A stretch of 35,803 nucleotides of DNA from the NCBI GenBank assembly GCA_002350105.1, contig DEDT01000053.1, forward strand, positions 29,004 to 64,806, in the 5' to 3' direction. Below the pieces are notes generated by a model that was not told the DNA's origin, made no database searches, and was given only the letters and a program-made list of their open reading frames with translations. Numbering within the stretch: the stretch's first letter is position 1; every line of letters begins with the position of its first letter. The translations under genes were made by a program, and so were the position numbers. The DNA comes from Selenomonadaceae bacterium UBA2897 (lineage in GTDB: Bacteria; Bacillota; Negativicutes; Selenomonadales; Selenomonadaceae). Shown here piece by piece: positions 29,117 through 35,803 of this stretch.

Positions 29117-30715
29117 GTGAAACAGGCACAGCTGATGTTAGGCGCAGCGGCGGCCCTGGCGCTCACGGGGGCATTTGGCGGTACTGCCAGTGCGGCGACG
29201 GGCCAGGCGATGTTCGCCGACGTGCCAAGCGGGCATTGGGCCTATCAGGCCGTGGCCCAGCTGCAGGCGGACGGGCTGGTCAAGGGCATGGATGGTGAGC
29301 ACTTTCACGGCGACGCGAAGGTGACACGCTATCAGATGGCACAGATCGTCGCGCGGGCCATGGCCAACGCGGACAACGCAGCGCCACAGGACCAGGCACT
29401 GCTGGACAAGCTCTCGCATGAGTTCGACGATGAGATCGCCTCGCTCCATTCTCTGTCCCGGCGTGTGGATGTGTTGGAAAAACAACAGAAGAAAACGGAA
29501 GATGCGATTGACATTCACGGGCACTTTCAGCAGACGCTGGAGTCGCATAATCACGCGGGCGGCGATACGAAAAAGAGCCGCTGGTGGGCCAAAGAACTCT
29601 ATTTCGATGCAGAGGCAAAGCTGCCGGGCGTCATCGGCGACTGGAAGTTCAAGACGCAGCTGGAGACGAAATGGGGCTCCAGTGAGCGCATCAACCAGGA
29701 AGAGCTCATGACCACGAATTACAACGGCGGTCACTCCTATAAGGAAAGATTGCGCCCCAACCTCGCCTATGTCGAGGGCAGCATCGGCTACAAATCGCAA
29801 ATCTGGGCGCGGGCCGGTATCCTGCAGCCGTGGGTACAGAACGGCTACGCCTACGGCGCGAACCTGCGCGGTGTCATGCTGGAGCACTGGTCGAAGAAGT
29901 ACGTCTGGCACGTGTTCGGCGGTCTCGTCGACAGCAGCGACGGTGATTTGGCCGTTGGCGCGGGGGCAAGCTATGATAACGCCGCAGGTGGTTGGGGGAG
30001 CGAGCTCGCACAGCCATGGAATGATAACGTGCGTGCGCATAAGAGCTATCAGGTCGTGAGCAATGCCGCGACAGACTGGAAGCCACGTCTCTCCCTGCAT
30101 GGCAACCTGCTGAGTGAGGAAGAGCAGGCACAGGTGCTGCGCAACGGCGGTACGGGCTCGGACAACGCCAAGGGTGATCTCACGGATATGTTCGGCAGCG
30201 ACCAGTCCACGAAGAAAACCATCTACGCAATTGCCTATGACCGCATGTTCAGCAAAAAATTCTCCTATAATCTGGGTGCCTACCGCTACACCTCGGCCGC
30301 CTACAACCGCGAGCCTCTCTATGTGGGCACGGCGAGCTTTGACTACAAAGTCCTGCCGAAGACCACGTTCCGTGCGATTTACTCGCAGGGCAACCAGCAT
30401 GGCGAGAACAGCAACAGCCGCGGCTGGATGCTCGACCTCATGTGGAACTGCTCGCCGTGGATGGGCGCGGAGAAGCCGCACATGTTCGGTGCCTATGTTG
30501 GCTATCATTACCTCGCACCGGACTCCTACGTACGCTGCGGCTACGGCGACGGCATCGACAAGGGCCAGAAGGGCGTCGAGCTCGGTATGTATTACAATCT
30601 CACGCATAATTTCCAATATACCATCAAATACGGTTTCGGCAAATCCCTGACCTATACATACGCAGCGAAGAACAAACGAGACAAACTCTATACGGGCGTC
30701 ATGGCATATTTCTAA
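29117..30715 (+). CDS. SLH-domain outer-membrane porin 1 (OmpM-like)
   Basis: Predicted channel in the outer membrane that admits oligosaccharides. The 532-residue protein has a signal peptide (about 1-26, TASA/A), one SLH domain (about 33-80, MFADVPSGHWAYQAVAQL and TRYQMAQIVARAM), a short coiled coil (about 93-125) and a beta-barrel rich in alternating aromatic strands ending GVMAYF with C-terminal Phe. In Negativicutes SLH domains of such proteins bind polyamine-modified peptidoglycan and so tie the outer membrane to the wall. The start is GTG 29117, eight bases after AAGGGGGA. First gene of a four-gene operon with the second porin and two esterases. Confidence 0.9.
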   Translation: MKQAQLMLGAAAALALTGAFGGTASAATGQAMFADVPSGHWAYQAVAQLQADGLVKGMDGEHFHGDAKVTRYQMAQIVARAMANADNAAPQDQALLDKLSHEFDDEIASLHSLSRRVDVLEKQQKKTEDAIDIHGHFQQTLESHNHAGGDTKKSRWWAKELYFDAEAKLPGVIGDWKFKTQLETKWGSSERINQEELMTTNYNGGHSYKERLRPNLAYVEGSIGYKSQIWARAGILQPWVQNGYAYGANLRGVMLEHWSKKYVWHVFGGLVDSSDGDLAVGAGASYDNAAGGWGSELAQPWNDNVRAHKSYQVVSNAATDWKPRLSLHGNLLSEEEQAQVLRNGGTGSDNAKGDLTDMFGSDQSTKKTIYAIAYDRMFSKKFSYNLGAYRYTSAAYNREPLYVGTASFDYKVLPKTTFRAIYSQGNQHGENSNSRGWMLDLMWNCSPWMGAEKPHMFGAYVGYHYLAPDSYVRCGYGDGIDKGQKGVELGMYYNLTHNFQYTIKYGFGKSLTYTYAAKNKRDKLYTGVMAYF

Positions 30716-30777
30716 GCCGGCCTTTTGAACGTTGATTATGGAACGGATTACAGGAAATGAATAGGAGGATTCTCATC

Positions 30778-32487
30778 ATGCATAACAAGAAACTTGCTCT
30801 GGCCGTACTCGCGGCTTTCGCTTTCAGCACGTCCACGGCTTTCGCGGCCTCGGGCGACCAGCTTTTCAAGGATGTGCCGAGTGATCACTGGGCCTATCAG
30901 GCGGTGACGCAGCTCGCGAAGGACGGCATTCTCACGGGCTACGGCGACGATTCCTTCCAGGGTGACAAGACGATTACGCGCTACGAGATGGCGCAGATCA
31001 TCGCGAATGCGCGCACGCACATGCCGCAGGCCAGCGCGCCCGACCAGAAAATCATCGATGACCTCTCGAACGAGTTCCGCGATGACCTCGATGCCCTCGG
31101 CGTGCGCGTGACGCGCCTCGAGAAAAAGCAGAAGACCGTGCGCCTCACGGGCTCCTTTGCACAGAAGTACGAAAAGGCCTATCACCCCGGCTATGTAGAC
31201 AGCAAGACGGGCAACAGCGACAACGAGCACCGCACCCGCTGGCAGAAGGAGTTCAAGCTCAACGTCGACGCCACGGTGCCGAAATCCCCGCTGGAGTTCC
31301 ACGGCACGTTTGTGACGGAAATGAACAATTATCAGGGTAACGGCTTTAATTCGGAGGAAGCAAACGACGAGCGCTGGAACACTACTGGCACCAAGGACGA
31401 TGGCACCCCCAATGGCAGTGAGCGCACCAATGTGCTGCGTCCCGAGACCTACTATGTGGGCGGTCCCATCGACAAGACGGGCCTCACGGGCCGCTTCGGT
31501 GCCATCCGCAACGGCGTGCAGGCGGATTTCGTCAACCACGCAGTCATGCGCGGCCTCGACCTCAAGCACGAGGGGCAGAAAAACTGGTTCAGCTTCTTCA
31601 CGGGGCGGCTGGATATGAAGGATGACGATACTTCGAGCAACGTGACCGTTGGTTCATCGGATCATCAGTTTAGTCAGTCCGATATAGATTGGGATGGTGG
31701 GGCTACGAAAATAGAGCAGACGGCAGATAAATATGTGCAGTCCTATAATATTAAGAAATCGTCAGTAGAGGCTGCGGCGGCCGCTGTGGCGAACGGTTCT
31801 GCCAGCACGGATTTCGTACGTTATCACGCACCAAGCTCCAACGCATCATATGCTGCTTTGGATACCAGCAAGACGTATAAAGTCATTCAGGCGGCAACTG
31901 GCTCAGGTGACTGGAATTATGACTGGAATAATCCCACCTATGATTATAGCGATGCTACGTATTCCACATCTGGCAAGACGGTATCGACGAATCTTAACCG
32001 TCGCCGCACACTGACGGGCGCGACGTTCGGGCATCAGTTTGGCCCGCGCTTTGATGCGACGGTCGGTTACTACGGTTACAAATCGGCGGCCTATGACGAG
32101 GATATCCTGCGTATCTACGCGCTGACGCTGAACCAGAAAATTGGTGCGAAGGGTAATCTCTACGGCGCCTATGCGCACGGCAATCAGGACGGCTATGACG
32201 ATGCCTGGACGGCCGAGTATCAGTTCAATGGCGGCGATGCGATGAGTGCCGAGCCGAACCATGCCTTTGGCTATTACCTCGGCTACCGTTACCTCGCGCC
32301 GGACGCACTGGTCAAGACGGTCTATGAGGACGGCGCGCAGATTGGTCAGCGTGGCTGGGAGGGCGGCCTGCTCTACAACTTCTGCCACAATCTGCAAGGC
32401 AAGGTAAAATATTTCCGCGGTACGAGCATCACGAACCCCGGCAAAGACCGCAGCAAGATTTTCTCCAGTTTGATGTTCCAATTCTAA
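30778..32487 (+). CDS. SLH-domain outer-membrane porin 2 (OmpM-like)
   Basis: A second channel of the same architecture, 569 residues: signal peptide (about 1-23, FAAS), SLH domain (about 27-80, LFKDVPSDHWAYQAVTQLAK), coiled coil (about 90-120) and a beta-barrel ending SSLMFQF. ATG 30778 follows AGGAGG (30762-30767); the ATG at 30757 precedes that site. A Ser/Asn/Gly/Tyr-rich stretch encoded at about 31635-31990 is visibly more AT-rich than its surroundings and lacks a match in porin 1; it is probably a long surface loop. Only 62 bp separate it from porin 1. Confidence 0.9.
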   Translation: MHNKKLALAVLAAFAFSTSTAFAASGDQLFKDVPSDHWAYQAVTQLAKDGILTGYGDDSFQGDKTITRYEMAQIIANARTHMPQASAPDQKIIDDLSNEFRDDLDALGVRVTRLEKKQKTVRLTGSFAQKYEKAYHPGYVDSKTGNSDNEHRTRWQKEFKLNVDATVPKSPLEFHGTFVTEMNNYQGNGFNSEEANDERWNTTGTKDDGTPNGSERTNVLRPETYYVGGPIDKTGLTGRFGAIRNGVQADFVNHAVMRGLDLKHEGQKNWFSFFTGRLDMKDDDTSSNVTVGSSDHQFSQSDIDWDGGATKIEQTADKYVQSYNIKKSSVEAAAAAVANGSASTDFVRYHAPSSNASYAALDTSKTYKVIQAATGSGDWNYDWNNPTYDYSDATYSTSGKTVSTNLNRRRTLTGATFGHQFGPRFDATVGYYGYKSAAYDEDILRIYALTLNQKIGAKGNLYGAYAHGNQDGYDDAWTAEYQFNGGDAMSAEPNHAFGYYLGYRYLAPDALVKTVYEDGAQIGQRGWEGGLLYNFCHNLQGKVKYFRGTSITNPGKDRSKIFSSLMFQF

Positions 32488-32505
32488 GATAAGGAGTCCT
32501 GACTC

Positions 32506-33777
32506 ATGTGGTATAAGCGTAAAACCCTGGCCGCCCTGGCAATGGCTGTGAGTATGCTGGGCGTCCTGGGAGGCAGTACAATGACGACAGAAGCAGCGGA
32601 GGCAGTGGCACCCATCAAGATGGTGAGCCGCAATGTGCCAGCCTACGCCTCGAGCGACAAGGCGGAACTGGCCAACGACGCCAACTACATGACGACCTGG
32701 AACGGCGCTGCGCCGGGCTGGCTGGCCTACGACTTGTCGAAAGTAGCAAAGGCTGACCTCAAGCAGGCGGTCGTGGCCTGGTTCAGCAGCAGCTATGACT
32801 ATGACCCGACCATCAAGCAGCGCCAGTCCTATGGCAACCTGCAGCACTATATCATCGAGGGCAATGCGGCGCCGGGCGGCAAGCTGCCGTCCAAGGGCTG
32901 GCAGCCGCTCGTCGAGGTCAAGGACAACGTCTATCATTCCCGTCAGCATGTGCTGGATCTCTCCGCCTACAACTGGGTGCGCGTCACGGTGAAGAGCGTG
33001 GACAATGCCAGCGGCCCGCATGCCTCCATCAACCTCGATGTCTACAGTGCGAAAGACGGTCTCGCCGATGACTGGATTGTCTACGGTGACAGCGTGACGG
33101 CCGGCTCGGGCAACTTCTCCGGCTCGCCCTATGGTCCGGCTGGCCAGCTCGTCAATGCGGCTAATCCCGCCTATTATCCGGTCTTCGAGTACGGCGGCAC
33201 AGGCAGCATCAAGTCGAAGGACGGCGCGAAGTACATCGACAGCTGGCTGAGCGTTTTCCCCGGCCACTACGTGGGCGTCGTGCTGGGCACGAATGATGCC
33301 TGGGGCAAGAACAACGGCATGGATAAGTTCGAGGCCAATATGTCGGTGGTCATCGAGCACATTCTCGCGGCAGGCAAAGTGCCGGTCATCGGCAAGATTC
33401 CCTGGTCGGCCGAGCCGGGCGTTGCGAACAACGCACCGGCCTACAATGAGCGCATCGACAAGCTCTACCAGAAATATCCGGCCGTCGTCAAGGGTCCGGA
33501 CTTCTGGAATATCTTCAAGGATCACCGCGACTGGCTGGGACCAGACGGCGTGCATCCGAGCCCGAAGGGCTACGGCATGATGCGCAAGGCCTGGGCCGAG
33601 ACGATGCTGCAGGTCGTACCGCGTGCCGGCAAGGCGCAGGATTTGACGCCAGAGCGCGCAAAAGCCTCCTGGCACCAGACGGGCAGCGTGAGCCAGGGCC
33701 AGTACCTCAAGGGTGAGCAGACGGAGATCGACGTGCAGAAGGTGCGACATGCACACGACAAGAAGGTACAGAAATAA
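32506..33777 (+). CDS. Secreted SGNH/GDSL esterase with N-terminal beta-sandwich domain
   Basis: Predicted carbohydrate esterase. The 423-residue protein has a signal peptide (about 1-30), an N-terminal discoidin-like (F5/8 type C) beta-sandwich (about 38-180) and an SGNH hydrolase domain (about 190-375) with nucleophile S196 in VYGDSVTAG, GTND, and catalytic D347/H350 in DGVHPSPKG. The C-terminal 40 residues are charged and look unstructured. Removal of acetyl groups from mannan is inferred from neighbours; other acyl groups are possible. RBS AAGGAGT; it begins 18 bases after porin 2. Confidence 0.85.
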   Translation: MWYKRKTLAALAMAVSMLGVLGGSTMTTEAAEAVAPIKMVSRNVPAYASSDKAELANDANYMTTWNGAAPGWLAYDLSKVAKADLKQAVVAWFSSSYDYDPTIKQRQSYGNLQHYIIEGNAAPGGKLPSKGWQPLVEVKDNVYHSRQHVLDLSAYNWVRVTVKSVDNASGPHASINLDVYSAKDGLADDWIVYGDSVTAGSGNFSGSPYGPAGQLVNAANPAYYPVFEYGGTGSIKSKDGAKYIDSWLSVFPGHYVGVVLGTNDAWGKNNGMDKFEANMSVVIEHILAAGKVPVIGKIPWSAEPGVANNAPAYNERIDKLYQKYPAVVKGPDFWNIFKDHRDWLGPDGVHPSPKGYGMMRKAWAETMLQVVPRAGKAQDLTPERAKASWHQTGSVSQGQYLKGEQTEIDVQKVRHAHDKKVQK

Positions 33778-33824
33778 ATAGCCGCTGAATCAATCCTGTT
33801 GGACATGGATGAGGAGTATAGAAT

Positions 33825-34937
33825 ATGAAGAAAAAATTACTCATTGCGGCCCTGCTTATGGGACTGGGCACGGCCTGCCTGCCAGGCACGCAGATGGCAG
33901 AAGCTTCTGTGGCGATAGCGCCAAATGATGCGAACCTGCAGTATTTCGGCCGCTGGGATATGCGTGACAAGTCGAACTACCAGTGCGCGCAGGGTGCCGT
34001 CTACGTCAAGGCAAACTTCACGGGTACGAGCATCAAGGTGAATATGCGCGACCCCAACGACAAATGGCGCGTGAGCGTCGACGGCAGTCCATTCCGCAAG
34101 TTCAAGCCGCGCGGGCAGGGCACGGTGCTGGCCGAAAACCTGAAGCCGGGCACGCACAAGCTGCTGCTCGTGCGCTCGACCGAAGGCTATATGGGTGTCA
34201 CGCAGCTCAAAGGCTTCGAACTCGATGATGGGGCGAAACTTTTGACGCCGGACGCGCGCAAGGGGCGCACGCTGGAATTCGTTGGCGACTCCATTACGGC
34301 GGGCGCGAAGAATGACGGCGAGCTGCAGGACAACAACTACAACGATATCGAGGACACGGACCAGGCCTACGGGCCGAAGGTCGCGCGCCTGCTGGACGCC
34401 GACTACAGCATCGTGGCGAAGTCCGGCGAGGGTGTCGTGCACAACTGGGCTGATGACTGGCCATCGAATCAGGTGCATACGTCTGACCGCTATGTCTGGA
34501 CCATGTACTCCGATAAGAAAGCGGGCGACCATGCCATCTGGGATGCGAAGCAGTTCCCCATCGACGCGACGATTATCGCCATGGGCACGAATGACTTCAG
34601 CAAGCCAGCCAAGCATTCTCCGACCAAGGAAGAATTTGTCGCCGGCTATGTCCAGCTGATTAAGACCATTCGCAAGGTAAATCCGGGCAAGAAAATCATC
34701 TGCACGGAGCCGGTGCCGCAGTGGGTCGGCAAGCGTGGCCGTGCCTGGGTGAAGGCCGCCGTGGATCAGGTCACGGCCGAGGGCATGAAAGATGTCTACT
34801 TCGTCGCGCTGAACGACCCGCAGCCTTTGCTGCAGGAGAGCGACTACGCGCATGACAGCACGCATCCGCTGCGGCCGGGCCACGACAAGATCGCGGCTTT
34901 TCTGAAGGACAAAATTGCTAAGATCATGGGCTGGTAA
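33825..34937 (+). CDS. Secreted CE2-like acetyl esterase
   Basis: Predicted deacetylase of acetylated mannan or glucomannan. The 370-residue protein has a signal peptide (about 1-27), an N-terminal jelly-roll domain (about 30-140, NLQYFGRWDMRDKSNYQCAQ) typical of CE2 enzymes, and an SGNH domain (about 148-370) with S156 in FVGDSITAG, an AMGTND block and D344/H347 in HDSTHPL. CE2 enzymes prefer 6-O-acetyl groups on mannose or glucose units, which fits this locus. Last gene of the porin operon; I see no clear terminator after it. Confidence 0.88.
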   Translation: MKKKLLIAALLMGLGTACLPGTQMAEASVAIAPNDANLQYFGRWDMRDKSNYQCAQGAVYVKANFTGTSIKVNMRDPNDKWRVSVDGSPFRKFKPRGQGTVLAENLKPGTHKLLLVRSTEGYMGVTQLKGFELDDGAKLLTPDARKGRTLEFVGDSITAGAKNDGELQDNNYNDIEDTDQAYGPKVARLLDADYSIVAKSGEGVVHNWADDWPSNQVHTSDRYVWTMYSDKKAGDHAIWDAKQFPIDATIIAMGTNDFSKPAKHSPTKEEFVAGYVQLIKTIRKVNPGKKIICTEPVPQWVGKRGRAWVKAAVDQVTAEGMKDVYFVALNDPQPLLQESDYAHDSTHPLRPGHDKIAAFLKDKIAKIMGW

Positions 34938-34986
34938 GTCCTTTCCGTTACAGAAAAAATTCTTTTACATCGATTGACATAACTTT

Positions 34987-35015
34987 TTGTATATTCGGCC
35001 TGTACGGTATATAAT
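34987..35015 (+). promoter_or_regulatory. Promoter of the GntR regulator gene
   Basis: TTGTAT (34987-34992), a 17-bp spacer and TATAAT (35010-35015). A direct repeat TACGGT (35003-35008 and 35030-35035) flanks the -10 box and predicted start, a possible autoregulatory site. The locus element is not present here, although TTGACATAAC at 34974-34983 contains pieces of both its ends. Confidence 0.6.
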
Positions 35016-35062
35016 ATAGCTATGTTCTATACGGTCAGACCATAAACGGAGGAGACGTGCAT

Positions 35063-35773
35063 ATGCTGAAATATGAAGCCATTGCCAGCCGCTTGCGCGA
35101 GGATATACAAAACGGTACCTATGAGCCGGGGCAGCAGCTGCCGCTGGAGAAAGAGATGTGCGCGACGTTCGACGTGAGCCGCATCACCATCAAGCGGGCG
35201 GTCGACGAGCTCGTCAAGCAGGGGCTCGTGGTCAAGCGGCGTGGTTCGGGTACTTTTGTCAAGCTGATGGAGAACAACGACGTGCAGGAAGTGAGCATGG
35301 CGAACCAGTTCTCTGGTTTTTCCTCGACGTTTCCGGGGCATACGATCACGACGAAGGTGCTGCGTTTCGATATCGACCATCCAACGGGGCAGATTGCGGA
35401 CAAGTTGCAGATTGCGGTAGATGATTTCGTCTACCAGATCGAGCGCGTGCGCTATCGCGACGGTCAGCCTCTCGTCATCGAGTACACGCAAATGCCGATT
35501 CAGCTCATCCCGGGTATCAAGATGAATGTGCTGGAGCATTCCATCTACCATTATATCGAGGATGATCTGGGACTGAAAATCCAATCCGCGCATCGCGCCA
35601 TCCGTGCGGATGTGCCGACGGAGCAGGAGAAGCAGGAACTGCAGATCAAAGATAATCTGCCCGTGCTGGAGGTGTCACAGGTGGCTTTCCTCGATGATGG
35701 GCGTCCCTTCGAGTATTCGGTGGCACGGCATCGGGCAGATGAAAGTATCTATCGTACCGTCTGCGTGCGCTGA
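35063..35773 (+). CDS. gmuR: GntR/HutC-family transcriptional regulator with UTRA domain
   Basis: DNA-binding regulator, probably the repressor of the mannan locus. The 236-residue protein has an N-terminal winged helix-turn-helix (about 1-70, with LPLEKEMCATFDVSRITIKR and the wing RRGSGTFV) and a C-terminal UTRA ligand-binding domain (about 90-232, YQIERVRYRDGQPLVIEYTQ). UTRA domains of this type sense sugar phosphates, here presumably the phosphorylated disaccharide made by the PTS. ATG 35063 is eight bases after GGAGGAG; GTG 35057 is too close. The symbol is by analogy with the gmu operon. Its target site is not proven. Confidence 0.9.
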   Translation: MLKYEAIASRLREDIQNGTYEPGQQLPLEKEMCATFDVSRITIKRAVDELVKQGLVVKRRGSGTFVKLMENNDVQEVSMANQFSGFSSTFPGHTITTKVLRFDIDHPTGQIADKLQIAVDDFVYQIERVRYRDGQPLVIEYTQMPIQLIPGIKMNVLEHSIYHYIEDDLGLKIQSAHRAIRADVPTEQEKQELQIKDNLPVLEVSQVAFLDDGRPFEYSVARHRADESIYRTVCVR

Positions 35774-35803
35774 TGTATGAACAGAAAGCTTCCTGTATAC
35801 TAA

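Noticed and set aside
1..35803. CRISPR arrays, tRNA or rRNA genes, insertion sequences, integrases or attachment sites
   Set aside because: I looked for repeated spacer arrays, transposase-like ORFs and tRNA-like folds and saw none; the mannan region shows no mobile-element genes at its edges.

Overview
The window looks like chromosomal DNA from a diderm Firmicute of the Negativicutes, probably a Selenomonas/Mitsuokella-like member of the Selenomonadaceae. The evidence is Firmicute-style control (a T-box leader, clear TTGACA/TATAAT promoters, strong AGGAGG ribosome binding sites, a lactose/cellobiose-type PTS) together with Gram-negative traits: two porins that carry an N-terminal S-layer-homology (SLH) domain and end in aromatic residues. 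Coding DNA is GC-rich, while promoters are very AT-rich. The organism assignment is inference; no rRNA gene is present.

Left part (1-16912), housekeeping genes, all on the plus strand: the 3' part of rpoC; an Mrp/ApbC iron-sulfur carrier ATPase; an acyl-CoA thioesterase; a leucine T-box leader and leuA; an M29 aminopeptidase; D-aminoacyl-tRNA deacylase; a DcuC-family carrier; a ZIP metal transporter; an exported protein of unknown function coupled to a YitT-family membrane protein; a metallo-beta-lactamase-fold protein; a cyclophilin and a GIY-YIG protein; greA; and a lysyl-tRNA synthetase with an appended tRNA-binding domain.

Right part (about 16968-35773), an apparently complete mannan/glucomannan acquisition locus related in content to the Bacillus gmu operon but rebuilt for a cell with an outer membrane. 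It has (i) a chemoreceptor and an orphan sugar-binding lipoprotein (17352-20072); (ii) a secreted GH26 mannanase (20264-21601); (iii) an operon of PTS IIB, IIC and IIA, a GH1 phospho-beta-glycosidase and a large modular GH26 mannanase (21727-28022); (iv) a divergent gene for a stand-alone carbohydrate-binding module (28187-28834, minus); (v) an operon of two SLH porins and two SGNH esterases, one CE2-like (29117-34937); and (vi) a GntR/UTRA regulator (35063-35773). The inferred flow is: secreted mannanases and acetyl esterases trim the polymer, SLH porins admit oligosaccharides to the periplasm, the PTS phosphorylates and imports disaccharides, and GH1 splits them. The binding protein and chemoreceptor would steer motility.

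The strongest unlisted signal is an 18-19 bp element close to GTTATATCTTTTATTGAC found five times, only in the mannan region, at or next to the -35 box of every major unit. It defines a candidate regulon and exposes an unexpected minus-strand promoter at 17173-17201, which would drive a roughly 200-nt transcript ending at a perfect GC-rich hairpin (16976-17014) with no convincing ORF: a candidate small RNA or the remnant of a deleted gene. Other points of interest are three similar modules in the RpoC zinc-2 region, a switch-like leader before the cyclophilin gene, and terminators placed directly in front of ribosome binding sites.
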